Source of the DNA: Gemmatimonadota bacterium
GTDB taxonomy: Bacteria; Gemmatimonadota; Gemmatimonadetes; Gemmatimonadales; GWC2-71-9
Assembly (NCBI GenBank): GCA_016704275.1
Contig: JADJAK010000003.1
Coordinates: 496,001 to 560,000 of the forward strand
Reading direction: 5' to 3'
DNA length: 64,000 nucleotides
Positions 1 through 8,689 of the stretch are shown in pieces (the first letter of the stretch is position 1; every line of letters starts with the position of its first letter). A program made the translations under genes and the position numbers. Below the pieces are notes generated by a model. That model saw only the letters and a list, made by a program, of their open reading frames with translations, was not told the origin of the DNA and searched no databases.

Positions 1-414
1 CTTCACCGTGGCGCAGACCGGGCTGCCGTCCCGGCCCCGACCGCCGAACCGTACCTCGAGCATGCGCTCAGGATCCTTCACGGCACCGAGGAAGAGCTCG
101 GGGGTGATTCCGGTGAGCGGGATCTTCGCCCGCCGCTCATACGGACTGTTGGGCTGCCCGGCCCGTGTCCCGACGGTGATGTAGACAAACCGCGCCGCCG
201 GCGGCCCCTGGGTGAACGGCCCGTAGCAGACGACCGGGCCACCTGCGACCGGCTGACTGGCCTCCACCGCACACTCGAAGCTCACCGCCGATGCCGTCAC
301 CGACGTCGGGGGAACCAGGTCGAAGCGACCAGATTGCAAGGCCAGCGCGACACCGGGCACCGGGTCAGTGACGATGAAGCGGAGCCGGATGCTGGATCGA
401 CCTTCGCGACTCAC
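1..414 (-). CDS. DUF5990 family protein, 3' end outside window
   Basis: Reading the minus strand from GTG at 414 gives 138 codons with no stop before the window edge. The translation has the stretches GPFTQGPPAARFVYI, GTRAGQPNSPYERRAK and DGSPVCATVK, which I recognise as the conserved core of DUF5990, a family of unknown function. The GTG overlaps the TGA of the upstream SRPBCC gene (GTGA), so the two are probably translated together. There is no signal peptide, so it is likely cytosolic. Family function is unknown; the assignment is from remembered motif pattern only, and the C-terminus is missing. Confidence 0.75.
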   Translation of the reverse strand, partial: MSREGRSSIRLRFIVTDPVPGVALALQSGRFDLVPPTSVTASAVSFECAVEASQPVAGGPVVCYGPFTQGPPAARFVYITVGTRAGQPNSPYERRAKIPLTGITPELFLGAVKDPERMLEVRFGGRGRDGSPVCATVK

Positions 415-866
415 GGCCGGTGTCCGCCGAGCGCGGCGTTGACATCATGGAGGTCCTGCAGGATCGCCTTCCGGATCACGCCCTTGAAGAACAACGCCAT
501 CGGAATCATCTGCAGCCTGGCCATGAGGGTCTGTGGTTGCGACTCGTGGGACTCGGTCAGCGTGACGACCCCGTCATGTTCGGAGAGCCGCTTGGTGGAG
601 ACGAAGACAAAGCCATCGCTCTCGGCCCGGGCGCTGTAGTACTCCGGCTCGGCGGCGTCGGTGATCCACTTCTCCACGGCGGCCGGTTTGCCGAAGAGGA
701 TCCGCGTCTCCCGCCACTTGAGCCCAACCAGGCCGCTCAGCGGCCGCTCGAGGACCTCAATCTCCTCCACACCGCTGAAGGTGGTCGCCGCGTGGTCGAT
801 ATCGGTGATCACCGCCCAAACTGCAGTGCGCGATCCAGCAACGGTGACGGCAGCTTCGACGATCAT
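411..866 (-). CDS. SRPBCC (START-like) family protein
   Basis: A 151-residue cytosolic protein. It opens with a beta strand and an alternating pattern (VEAAVTVAGSRTAVWAVITD) typical of the SRPBCC/polyketide-cyclase fold, followed by strands containing LVGLKWRETRILFGKPA and FVFVSTKRL and a long C-terminal helix after residue 115. This helix-grip fold binds hydrophobic ligands in its cavity; the ligand here cannot be read from sequence. It overlaps the DUF5990 gene by 4 bases and probably leads that small operon. The ATG at 866 lies in a CATG palindrome. Confidence 0.75.
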   Translation of the reverse strand: MIVEAAVTVAGSRTAVWAVITDIDHAATTFSGVEEIEVLERPLSGLVGLKWRETRILFGKPAAVEKWITDAAEPEYYSARAESDGFVFVSTKRLSEHDGVVTLTESHESQPQTLMARLQMIPMALFFKGVIRKAILQDLHDVNAALGGHRP

Positions 867-969
867 GGCGTTCCTCCCCAGGGTCGAATCTGAAGTTACC
901 GCCCGGAGGCTCCTGCGTCAGGGGTGGCGCGCACTTGCCTCCTCTCCGAATCCGCCGTATCTACAGGCC

Positions 970-3042
970 GTGACTCCCCCAGCCACCTTCCGCCGACTCA
1001 CCCCGGTGCACACCCTCGTCCTCCTCGCCCTGGTGCTCCTCGCCACGGCCCGGTCGGCGGTCGGTACCCGCCTCGATTCGCTCACGGTCGACGAACCGTG
1101 GCACATCGTCGCCGGCGTCGAATACCTGCGCACCAACGATTTCCGTCTCAACCCCGAGCATCCGCCGCTGGTGAAGCTCGTGGCCGCGGCCAACATGCCC
1201 GCCACCTTCACGCTTCGACCGAAGTCCGCCCTCTCCGACAAGGGCGCCGAGCGGGATTTTGTCGAGGAGACCTTCTTCTTCGACAACGATTTCCGGTTGG
1301 CCCAGGACCGCGCGCGCATCGCGGTCTGGACCCTGAATGGCGCCATGCTCCTGATCCTCGGCGCGCTCGTGGCCTCCGCCTTCGGGATGCCGTGGGCCAT
1401 CGGGACGTTGCTCTTCATCGGGTTCGAACCGACCGTCGGCGCTCACGGCCCGGTCGTGATGACTGACCTGCCGGTCGCGCTGGCGCTCGCCATCGCGGCA
1501 CTCACCGCCGCACGGCTGATCATGACCTGGCAATGGCGCTGGGCGCTGGCCCTCGGCCTCGCCATGGGTCTTGCCCTCGCCGCGAAGCATTCGGCGCTGC
1601 CGGGACTCGCGGGCATCGGCGCGTTCACCGCCTTCGCCGCCGTCTGGCAATGGCATCGTCAGCGCCGGTACCTGAATACCCTCGCCCTCCATGCCGGACA
1701 ACTCGCCTTCGTCGTCCTGGTGGCCATTGGCACGCTGTGGGCCTTCTACGGCTTCCACTTCCACGCCGGCCCCAATGGCGCCGATGACTTCAATCGCACC
1801 ATGGTCGCCAAACTGGGCGACCTCCGCGTGGTCCGCTGGCGCGACCTGCTGACCGCGCTCGACAGGTGGCACATCCTGCCACGCTCCTACATCTGGGGGC
1901 TGGCCGACACCGTCCGTGCTGGGGTCGAAGGGCGCGGGGACAACCAGCATCTCCTCTGGGGAACCATGGTCTACGGTGCACCACCCTGGTACACCTGGCC
2001 GAGCTTCATTCTCTCGAAGGTGCCGCTGGCGTTGCTCGGCCTGGCCGTGGTGGGAGTGGGCGCGCTGCGACGAACCATCACCACGCCACTGCAACGCTGG
2101 AGTACGGCCGTGGTCCTCGCGCTCGCCGCGACCCACCTCTTCGCGCTCAGTGGTTCCCTCGGCACGTACGCCGGTGTCCGGCACGCGCTCCCCGTGATCG
2201 TGGCGCTTGGCATCATTGCCGGTGCAGGCGCGCAGTTCGCCTGGCAGCAGCGGACTCGGATGTCGGTGCTCGGCGTCGGTGGGCTCTACGCCGCGACCAT
2301 TGTGATGACCGTGCGGATCCCCCGGCTCTGGGAGTACCACAACGAACTCGCCGGCGGGACCCTGAATGCCGCGCTGGCCTTCGGCAACGAGGGTCTCGAC
2401 CTCGGACAGCGAGCCTACGAGATCAAGCAATTCTCCGACTCGGCCATCGTGCCGACCGGACTGCCGACTTACTCCTCATACTGGTTCGGCGAGGAGCAGG
2501 CCAAGGCGCTGAAGCTGACCACCGCGCGCAAGGTCGAGTCGCTTGCCGACACCAACCGGGCGGGGATCTATACCGGCTTCTTCATCTACACCGCGAGCGA
2601 TCGACGCCCGGATCCGAGCTCCGATTGGGACCCGGCAAAAGTCTTCGCCGGACTGACCATGGTGAAGCGACTGGGGATCGTCGAGGTATGGGAGGGAACG
2701 CAGACGCTGCCGAGGACGCGGGCGAGCAACCTCTTCCGGCGCCTGCTCGAGTATGTCTACGATGAGAAGGGCACCGATTACGCGATGATTGCCACAAAGG
2801 CCACAGAGATCCTGGATGTCATGCCGTGGCACCTGCCGGCGGCGATCGAGCTCGGCAATGCTTACCTGCGGATGGGTGACCGCGCAGCCGCCATCGCGGC
2901 CTACCAGCGGCCGTTTGCCCACGAGAAGCGGGGGCTGCTGGGAGCGCTGGTGAAGCAGGAACTCGAGTCGCACATCAAACGGCTCGAGTCGGGCGAGGCG
3001 ATGACAGCGATTCCGTCGATCCGTTCACCGCAGCTGGAGTAG
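970..3042 (+). CDS. GT39-like membrane glycosyltransferase with C-terminal repeat region
   Basis: About 690 residues from GTG at 970. Earlier in-frame ATGs (661, 865) would run over the divergent SRPBCC gene, so the later GTG is preferred, although its ribosome site is poor. After the first membrane helix comes LTVDEPWHIVAGVEYLRTND and PEHPPLVKL, the Asp-Glu loop and H-P-P-L pattern of GT-C enzymes (PMT/ArnT, family 39), which take sugars from polyprenyl-phosphate donors at the outer face of the inner membrane. About ten more hydrophobic segments follow. The last 100 residues (AIELGNAYLRMGDRAAAIAAY) resemble a TPR. Acceptor unknown. A polyprenol-phosphate mannose synthase at 23.1 kb could supply its donor (inference). 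Confidence 0.7.
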   Translation: MTPPATFRRLTPVHTLVLLALVLLATARSAVGTRLDSLTVDEPWHIVAGVEYLRTNDFRLNPEHPPLVKLVAAANMPATFTLRPKSALSDKGAERDFVEETFFFDNDFRLAQDRARIAVWTLNGAMLLILGALVASAFGMPWAIGTLLFIGFEPTVGAHGPVVMTDLPVALALAIAALTAARLIMTWQWRWALALGLAMGLALAAKHSALPGLAGIGAFTAFAAVWQWHRQRRYLNTLALHAGQLAFVVLVAIGTLWAFYGFHFHAGPNGADDFNRTMVAKLGDLRVVRWRDLLTALDRWHILPRSYIWGLADTVRAGVEGRGDNQHLLWGTMVYGAPPWYTWPSFILSKVPLALLGLAVVGVGALRRTITTPLQRWSTAVVLALAATHLFALSGSLGTYAGVRHALPVIVALGIIAGAGAQFAWQQRTRMSVLGVGGLYAATIVMTVRIPRLWEYHNELAGGTLNAALAFGNEGLDLGQRAYEIKQFSDSAIVPTGLPTYSSYWFGEEQAKALKLTTARKVESLADTNRAGIYTGFFIYTASDRRPDPSSDWDPAKVFAGLTMVKRLGIVEVWEGTQTLPRTRASNLFRRLLEYVYDEKGTDYAMIATKATEILDVMPWHLPAAIELGNAYLRMGDRAAAIAAYQRPFAHEKRGLLGALVKQELESHIKRLESGEAMTAIPSIRSPQLE

Positions 3043-3051
3043 CGCCGCGCC

Positions 3052-3687
3052 CTAGCCGACCACCCAGTCGCCGAGCGTGATCGTCCCTCCTTCCGCGAGG
3101 GTGGTGTCGAGCAGCGCGCCGGTCAATTCATCATGGCAGTCGGGACAGATGCCGTGACTGACCGTCGGTATCGCCGTCCCCTCGAACAAACCCAGCGCGG
3201 TGACGGCCTGCTCTGCCGGCACCCACCGCGGTCCGGGAAGCCGTACGTCCTGGCACCAGCCGCACATGATCAATTTCCCGCCTCGAGCGACCTTCTGGGC
3301 CACGTCGAGCAACGGCACGGCGGGGCGGGTGGCCTCGGCCACCGGAACGACCGAGAACCGGACGTGGCCGCTGTCGACGGGCGCAATCTCCATCTCGAGC
3401 AGGCGACGCATGGTCGGACCATCGCAGCGGAAGCGAAAGCGTACCGCCACCCCATCATTACGGACATGGCGCAGGATGGTGCGATAGAGTTGCCGAGTGG
3501 TGAGGTCGCCGACGTAATCCCAGAGGGAGCGGCCGAGGACCGCGTCGGCAACCAACTCGGGGCCTTCGTTGGCGTCGGCGAAGTCGTTCCAGGCGCCGCC
3601 GACCTCCATCAGATAGTCCGCGCCATCGATCTTGTAGAGGATCGAGGTGCCGCCCGTCGCATCGGTCGTCGCGAGATTCGCCTGCAC
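3052..3687 (-). CDS. PAS-like domain protein with paired-cysteine C-terminal module
   Basis: Start chosen at GTG 3687 because AAGGAG sits 7 bases upstream; an ATG 78 bases further up adds only an unlikely leader. Residues about 10-115 resemble a PAS fold (YKIDGADYLMEVGGAWNDFA, SLWDYVGDLTTRQLYR). Residues about 140-190 carry CGWC and, after FEGTAIPTVSHGI, CPDC. That two-pair layout recurs behind PAS or response-receiver domains as CSxCxxxR...SHGICPxC. No kinase, cyclase or DNA-binding output is present, so this may be a stand-alone sensor or adaptor. It is cytosolic, and convergent with the glycosyltransferase gene with only 9 bases between. Confidence 0.6.
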   Translation of the reverse strand: MQANLATTDATGGTSILYKIDGADYLMEVGGAWNDFADANEGPELVADAVLGRSLWDYVGDLTTRQLYRTILRHVRNDGVAVRFRFRCDGPTMRRLLEMEIAPVDSGHVRFSVVPVAEATRPAVPLLDVAQKVARGGKLIMCGWCQDVRLPGPRWVPAEQAVTALGLFEGTAIPTVSHGICPDCHDELTGALLDTTLAEGGTITLGDWVVG

Positions 3688-3813
3688 GGCTGGGCTCCTT
3701 CGGTTGAGCTGAAGATGGAATATCGCCGCACACGGAACGGGATACCACATCGCTATTGCGAGCACATGCCTCGGAATTCCCTCGATCGCGCCGCGCCCCT
3801 GACACTACCAGGG

Positions 3814-4659
3814 CTATTGCGCGGCCAGGCGGTACATCCGTTTCGTCAGTTCGTTCCGCGCCACGATCACGACGTCCAATGAGGTGACCGTGTCGCGTTG
3901 TAGCGTGAGCATCCGGGAAGCTGCCGGCCAGCGTTGGTACATCCGTTCCAGATAGACGAGCCGCCAACTGGAATCGGCCACCGCGAACATCGCCTGATTG
4001 CTCGTCGGCGACCCGGTGACCAGCACGGCAAAGGCGACGGGTTCCGGGGCCGTGGCGCGGATCGGGACGACTTCCACCTGCTGGGGCATCCCGAGCGCGG
4101 GCAGGGGCACGGTCAGCCGGCGCGCCCCGTCCTGCTCAGCGATCGTCAACGAAGCGCTGTCCTTCGCCATCGTCACCACGCGACCGCCCAGCGTCAGCGT
4201 ATCGCGGCCGGTCGGCCCGATCAGCAACCGCTGCGGAACCGTGGAGTCGTTGCCAAGGGGCATCGCCGCCGACCTGACGACGCGTTGATTGTCGATGAGC
4301 ACCATCGGGCGGAGCGCACGGATGTTCGCGAGGCCGACTTGGAGTCCAATGACCCCGAACACGGCCCCGATGAGGATCAGCCGGCCAACAAAGCGCAGAC
4401 GCGTGATGCGTGGCTCGCGGAGGCGCAGCGGGACCTTCCGGCCCCACAACCGCATCGCCCCCACGGCGACTGCACCGACCGTCACTGGCATCAGGAGCAG
4501 CGGCAGGACGTGCGAGTGCCCCTCGGCCACCGCGCCGGGACCACGCAAGATGTGGATCCCGATCCGTCCCAGCTGAAACGCCAGTTCCGCACCAGCAACC
4601 ATGAGCGGGATGGCATGCGGTATGGGATCGGGCGGTGGGACGTAGACCAGCTTGGCCAC
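3814..4659 (-). CDS. Hypothetical membrane-anchored protein
   Basis: A 281-residue protein I do not recognise. Two clear membrane helices lie at about residues 50-70 (VLPLLLMPVTVGAVAVGA) and 90-112 (FVGRLILIGAVFGVIGLQVG). The remaining 165 residues are rich in beta strands and should lie on one side of the membrane. It ends close to an RMYRLAAQ tail. A TATCTT hexamer lies about 35 bases before the ATG and may be its -10 element. No catalytic motif is visible. Confidence 0.55.
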   Translation of the reverse strand: MAKLVYVPPPDPIPHAIPLMVAGAELAFQLGRIGIHILRGPGAVAEGHSHVLPLLLMPVTVGAVAVGAMRLWGRKVPLRLREPRITRLRFVGRLILIGAVFGVIGLQVGLANIRALRPMVLIDNQRVVRSAAMPLGNDSTVPQRLLIGPTGRDTLTLGGRVVTMAKDSASLTIAEQDGARRLTVPLPALGMPQQVEVVPIRATAPEPVAFAVLVTGSPTSNQAMFAVADSSWRLVYLERMYQRWPAASRMLTLQRDTVTSLDVVIVARNELTKRMYRLAAQ

Positions 4660-4693
4660 GGGGGGGCTCCGGGGTGGGAGACGATTCTCCCCG

Positions 4694-4699
4694 AAGATA
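4694..4699 (-). promoter_or_regulatory. Putative -10 element TATCTT
   Basis: TATCTT on the minus strand, 35 bases before the ATG at 4659. The same hexamer precedes several other genes in the window. No good -35 is seen 17 bases upstream. Confidence 0.3.
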
Positions 4700-4758
4700 G
4701 CTCTCGAATCCGTGACGCGGTCACGGTCGAGCCGGGCCGCCTGGCGGTGTGGGTGCCG

Positions 4759-5650
4759 CTAAGGCAGCGGATACCGCAATAAGTGCAGCAGCCCGTCCTC
4801 GTCCTCGCGGGTGGCATAGAGACACCCGTCCCTGCCGACGAGCGTGACCTGCGCAGGGAGGCGCAGCGCGTCGATGCGCTTCCCCTGGGCGTTCAGCAGA
4901 TCGAAGCGATCGCCTCCGGCGCGCGCCGGATCGGTGACCAGCACCCACGCACGACCACGCGAATCGACATGGATCGTCGGCGAGCGAAGCGGCGGGAGCA
5001 TCGCGGGCCACTGGTCGGGGGCACCGGCCTCGAGCCTCGGCATCTTCCCGCCTGCGCCGGCAGCAAGCTCACCTGAGAGCCGGCGCTTCATTTCAGCGAC
5101 GGTCTCCTGCAGGTGCCGCGCCTTGTCGGCGGCCGTGACCGCAGTCGGGGCGTACGGAATCGCTGAGGCCTGAGTGCGGCTCCCATCGAGGTTGAAAATC
5201 TCCGGCCGATAGTCGGCGCCATGCACCACCAGGAGCCGGCCGTCCGGGAAGACCCCCCACCCGGTGACCGGTAGAAATCCCGGGGCAATGACGCGCACCA
5301 CACCAGGCCCCGCCGTACGATCGGGACGAAAGGTCGGCGTGGCGAAACGGAGCAGGGTATCGGTCCGCTTGGTCGCGAGGGTGATCCGCACGAGCGTGGT
5401 GGTATCCGGCGCGAACGCCGGCCGCACCGGGACGAACCACCGGCCGCCCGCGACGGCCGCTGGCAGGGTTCGCGAAAGCTCCGCCATGCGAGGGTCACCC
5501 CAGCTGCCGAGCATGGTGCCGTTGGGCGAGATCACGGAGATGCGGCTGTTGGCGGGGTCCCAGAGTAGGACCGAGTCGCCGGCGGCGCGGTGAAGCGCCG
5601 AGACGACGCGATACTCGAGCGGGCCGGCCCCCTGCCGTGCCACGTCTGAG
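4759..5650 (-). pseudogene. Truncated six-bladed beta-propeller protein (5' end missing)
   Basis: From about 5650 to the stop at 4759 the frame reads convincingly as a 6-bladed propeller of the type common as lipoproteins: DVARQGAGPLEYRVVSALHR, LLWDPANSRISVISPNG, GWGVFPDGRLLVVHGAD, PTIHVDSRGRAWVLVTD. In-frame sequence further upstream (5650-5784) is low-complexity Arg/Ser text that is really the antisense or shifted reading of the anti-sigma coding region. There is therefore no signal peptide and no first blades. The simplest reading is a deletion that fused the tail of the anti-sigma gene to the middle of a propeller gene. Function, if any remains, is unknown. Confidence 0.6.
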
Positions 5651-6560
5651 CTCAACCTGCATGCGGTACAGCATCCGCTCTCGCTCGAGATAGTCGAGCT
5701 GGACCCGCCGGAACTCGACCTCGGTGATTGTCCCCGCCTTGCGCCGCAATTCCGCCTGTGCGAGGCGCTCCTTGTCGAAGTCAAGCAGCTCCTTCGTCCG
5801 CCCCACTTCGATCTGCATCGTCTCCTGCTGCAGCAGTCGGGCGACCTCTCCCGGGGAGAGCCGCTCCTTCACGAACAGGGTACGCAGGCGAAGCTGCATG
5901 GCGACAAGTTGCATCTCCCGGTGAGCATCCACGGCGCGGACGTGGGCATCGGTCGCAGCACTCGGGGTCGAGCCCGAGCTTGACTCGACGATCAGCCTCG
6001 AATGCCAGGCGCAGGGCACCATCCTCCTCGCGCAAGGCAAGCGGGGCCCGCAACCGCAGCCGCTCAAGGACGAAATCACGGCCACCAACAAGTGGCGCGG
6101 AGAGCTCGTTGCGGGGTGGCGCATTGCTCAGGCGTACTTCGGCCAGGTCGAGGTCAAGCCGTTGCACGGCGCTCTCGCCTACACGTTGCTCGCGGGTCGC
6201 TTCCATCAACGCGCGCGCGGGCATCCCCCCGAGTCGCACGGCCGCATCGATTCGCTTGACCTCCTGCTTCGCCAGTTCAAGTCGGAAGCTCTGAAGTTCT
6301 CGTTCGGCCATCACTGACCGCTCAATCTCGCTCCGCGTCTTGGCGTCACGCACTTGCGCCGACGCGAACTGGCCGCCGATGCCGAGCGCGGCGCCGAGCA
6401 GCAGCACGGCCGCGATGCGGCCCCAGTCGCGCCAACGGGTCGAGGGAGCTCGAGGAATCACGGGAATCGCGTCGGCCTCGCGGTAGGCGCGGAGCACGGC
6501 CTCCTCGAGGCCGGCCACGAACGCGGGCGTCGGAGTGTGCAGGTCATCCGGGGTGCTCAT
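5651..6560 (-). pseudogene. Anti-sigma-like membrane protein, frameshifted and 3'-truncated
   Basis: Starts at ATG 6560 with an excellent AAGGAGG six bases upstream. Residues 1-45 are cytosolic, then one membrane helix (IAAVLLLGAALGIGGQF), then a long charged periplasmic helix region (SVMAERELQSFRLELAKQEV). The frame holds to about 5970 (RRVKLGL); the matching downstream text (HVRAVDAHREMQLVAMQLRL, KELLDFDKERLAQAELRRKA, LDYLERERMLYRMQVEL) lies in another frame. A one-base insertion or two-base loss near 5950-5970 explains this. Coding character ends near 5650, where propeller sequence begins. Its position behind an ECF sigma gene and its topology suggest an anti-sigma factor. Confidence 0.6.
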
Positions 6561-7126
6561 GGCAGCCCTCCTTCGATGGTTGGCAGGATCGGTCTCGAGC
6601 TCGCGTCGCAACCGCTCGCGAGCGCGGCGCAGTCGGCCTTCGACCGCGCGTTCAGTGATCCCCATCACTTCGGCGAGCCGCGACACGCGCAGCCGTTCGA
6701 AGTGAAAGGCCTCGAGCAGCTGGGCCTCATCGGGGGAAGTCGGGTCAGGGCATCGGTCACCGCGACGGCAATCACCGTCGAGTCGCCAACGGCGTCGCGC
6801 TCCAGCGCGTCGAGGATCTGCTGCGGCGGCACCGCGTCGATCGGTAGCGGGACGCGCGTCCGCAGCTGATTGAGGAGGAGATTGCGCGACACGGTCGTCA
6901 GCCACGCCAGCGGCACGGCCGGCAAACCAGTGCGGCGCCACTCACGTACCGCCCGCAGCCAGGTCTCTTGCGTGATATCCTCGGCGAGCTGCCGCTCGCC
7001 GCCACATCGCCGGGAGACAAAGCCGTACAACGCCGCCACCGTGTCACGGTAGATGGCGGTGATCTCGGCCTCGGTCGGTGATTGCAGCATCGGCATCCGG
7101 GAAGGGGTCAGGTATATGACACCCAT
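6561..7126 (-). pseudogene. ECF RNA polymerase sigma factor, single-base frameshift
   Basis: Region 2 is clear in the first frame (ITAIYRDTVAALYGFVSRRC, LAEDITQETWLRAVREW, PLAWLTTVSRNLLLNQLRTR) up to DALTRLP. Region 4 follows in the next frame (DEAQLLEAFHFERLRVSRLA, MGITERAVEGRLRRARERLR). The switch falls in a run of five C on the coding strand (GGGGG at 6732-6736 on plus); one more C restores RLPPDEAQLLEAFH. After that the frame runs without a stop into the downstream gene, so the natural C-terminus is also unclear. ATGs at 7126, 7096 and 7090 are all possible starts. If intact it would regulate an unknown regulon with the membrane protein downstream. Confidence 0.75.
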
Positions 7127-7151
7127 GGCGCCAAAATCCCACGCGGCCCGG

Positions 7152-7565
7152 TCAGCGGGTGGCGCGCCACTCCAGCCACCAGTGGGTGGCGTACGCGAGC
7201 GGCCAGAGCACGAGGAAGAAGCCGGTGAAGGTGATTCCCCACCAGGTGCCGAGGATCGGTTCGATCAGCGCGGAATGGAAATGACGATGGCCCGCGCCCG
7301 GACCGAGGATGGTGCCGAGGCCGATCATCACGGCGAAGAGCGTGGCGCCGAGGTAGAGGGAGCAGAGCGCGATGACACGGCGGCGGCCAGTCGTGGCGTC
7401 CTCGAAAGGCTGCTGCAGCATGGCCCCGATCGCGAGCCCGATGGCCGGTGCACAGACAACACCGGTCCAGATGCCAGCTCCGTAGGCTCGATGTCCCAGC
7501 AACAGCGCGAGCAGGCCCCACAGGACGCCGACACCGATCAGGTCCACGATCCGACGACTGTTCAT
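7152..7565 (-). CDS. Small four-helix membrane protein
   Basis: 137 residues with four hydrophobic helices: IGVGVLWGLLALLLGHRA, IWTGVVCAPAIGLAIGAML, VIALCSLYLGATLFAVMIGL and ITFTGFFLVLWPLAYATHWW. The ends of the loops are Arg-rich. I do not recognise the family. It lies between the broken sigma gene and the DUF1801 gene on the same strand, with short gaps on both sides. Confidence 0.6.
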   Translation of the reverse strand: MNSRRIVDLIGVGVLWGLLALLLGHRAYGAGIWTGVVCAPAIGLAIGAMLQQPFEDATTGRRRVIALCSLYLGATLFAVMIGLGTILGPGAGHRHFHSALIEPILGTWWGITFTGFFLVLWPLAYATHWWLEWRATR

Positions 7566-7595
7566 CCGGTCTCCAACGGGCGGGGACGCCCATTG

Positions 7596-7961
7596 CTAGG
7601 CACGCTTGAGCTTGGCCTCAATGGCGGCGATTCGGGTGGCCACGATCCGCTGAATCAGGGCAGGGGTCAACGGTTGGTCGGGCGAGAAGCGAATCGTCCC
7701 CTTGCCGCTGGTATCGTAGGCCTTGGTCGCGGCGGCCGGTAGCTCTGGCACCCCGTACACGGCGCAATGGTGGGTCGCGGCGCCGAAGTAGATCAGGACC
7801 TTCTTCTTGTACTTGAGGGTCGGCAGGCCGTACGAGATCCCCTCGACAGCGCCGGGAGCCTCGCTGTGCAGCGCCTTCCGAAGCTTCTGGAGCACGGCCC
7901 GCTGGGCCGTCGGAAGCTTCGCGAGGTACTCGTCAATCGTGGCGGACTTGGCTTGTCGCAA
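7596..7961 (-). CDS. DUF1801 / YdhG-type protein
   Basis: 121 residues. The pattern TIDEYLAKLPTAQRAVLQKL, then GISYGLPTLKYKKKVLIYFG, AVYGVP and GTIRFSPDQPLTPALIQRIV is the usual course of DUF1801 proteins (YdhG-like; some members, such as Bacillus Fra, are described as iron chaperones). It is cytosolic, and family length is normal (about 115-140). Possible role in iron or stress handling is family knowledge only; nothing local supports it. Divergent from trpG/pabA. Confidence 0.75.
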   Translation of the reverse strand: MRQAKSATIDEYLAKLPTAQRAVLQKLRKALHSEAPGAVEGISYGLPTLKYKKKVLIYFGAATHHCAVYGVPELPAAATKAYDTSGKGTIRFSPDQPLTPALIQRIVATRIAAIEAKLKRA

Positions 7962-8032
7962 CAGGGCCCCGGTGGCGGAGAGGTGGCCAAGTATGGGCCT
8001 GAATCCCCATTCGCGGAATCACCGGCGACTTC

Positions 8033-8038
8033 TATCTT
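8033..8038 (+). promoter_or_regulatory. Putative -10 element TATCTT, leaderless start
   Basis: TATCTT ends six bases before the ATG at 8045. A -10 this close would place the transcript start on the start codon. There is no Shine-Dalgarno sequence in between. Confidence 0.4.
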
Positions 8039-8044
8039 TCCGCC

Positions 8045-8638
8045 ATGATCCTCGTCCTCGACAATTATGACTCGTTCACCTGGAACCTGGTCCAGTACCT
8101 GGGCGAGCTGGGCGCGGAGCCGTCGGTCGTCCGAAACGATCAGGTGAGCGTCGAGGCGGCAATCGCCCTCCGGCCAGCGGCGATCCTCGTGTCGCCGGGG
8201 CCATGCACCCCCTCAGAAGCCGGGATCTCGGTGCCGCTGGTCCGCGCTGCGGCCCAGGCGGGGATTCCGCTCCTTGGCGTCTGCCTCGGTCACCAGTCCA
8301 TCGGCGAGGCCTTTGGCGGGACGGTGGTCCGGGCCGACCGGCTGATGCACGGGAAGACCAGCGAGATCGCCCACGACGGCACGCGGCTCTTCCAGGACGT
8401 CGCCGCGCCGATGTCGGTGATGCGTTATCACTCGCTGGTAATTGACCCGCCGACAGTCCCAGCGGAGCTCGAAGTGACCGCCTGGACCACCGATCGCCCG
8501 GCCGGGAGCGAGATCATGGCGGTGCAACACCGGACCGCCCCGGTCTGGGGTGTCCAGTTCCACCCGGAGTCGGTCGCGACGCCGGACGGGAAGCGGTTGC
8601 TGGTCAACTTCCTTCGCCTCGCGGGGCTTGACAGCTAA
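8045..8638 (+). CDS. trpG/pabA: Anthranilate / aminodeoxychorismate synthase glutaminase subunit
   Basis: 197 residues, the normal size of the stand-alone glutamine amidotransferase that feeds ammonia to TrpE (tryptophan) or PabB (folate). The N-terminus MILVLDNYDSFTWNLVQYLG is diagnostic. The class I triad is present: Cys in GVCLGHQSIGEAFGG (about residue 79), then His and Glu in VQFHPESVATP. TrpG and PabA cannot be told apart from sequence, and no trpE or pabB lies next to it; in many genomes one amphibolic copy serves both pathways. It stands alone, upstream of the kdsB promoter. Confidence 0.92.
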   Translation: MILVLDNYDSFTWNLVQYLGELGAEPSVVRNDQVSVEAAIALRPAAILVSPGPCTPSEAGISVPLVRAAAQAGIPLLGVCLGHQSIGEAFGGTVVRADRLMHGKTSEIAHDGTRLFQDVAAPMSVMRYHSLVIDPPTVPAELEVTAWTTDRPAGSEIMAVQHRTAPVWGVQFHPESVATPDGKRLLVNFLRLAGLDS

Positions 8639-8689
8639 TCGTTTGTTGATCAAGCAGTTACCCACATTCCGGCGGCTCCGGCACGCATT

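Noticed and set aside
961..2430. Long open frame opposite the GT39-like gene
   Set aside because: Composition (Arg/Gly/His/Glu-rich, no motifs) is that of antisense text in high-GC DNA, while the plus strand has clear membrane-enzyme sequence.
5651..5784. In-frame N-terminus of the propeller gene from ATG 5784
   Set aside because: The text is Arg/Ser low-complexity and is the shifted reading of the anti-sigma gene; no signal peptide or propeller pattern.
6561..6941. Genuine sigma / anti-sigma fusion protein
   Set aside because: Although no stop separates them in one frame, a perfect AAGGAGG ribosome site lies before ATG 6560, and the sigma gene already needs a frame correction; separate genes are more likely.
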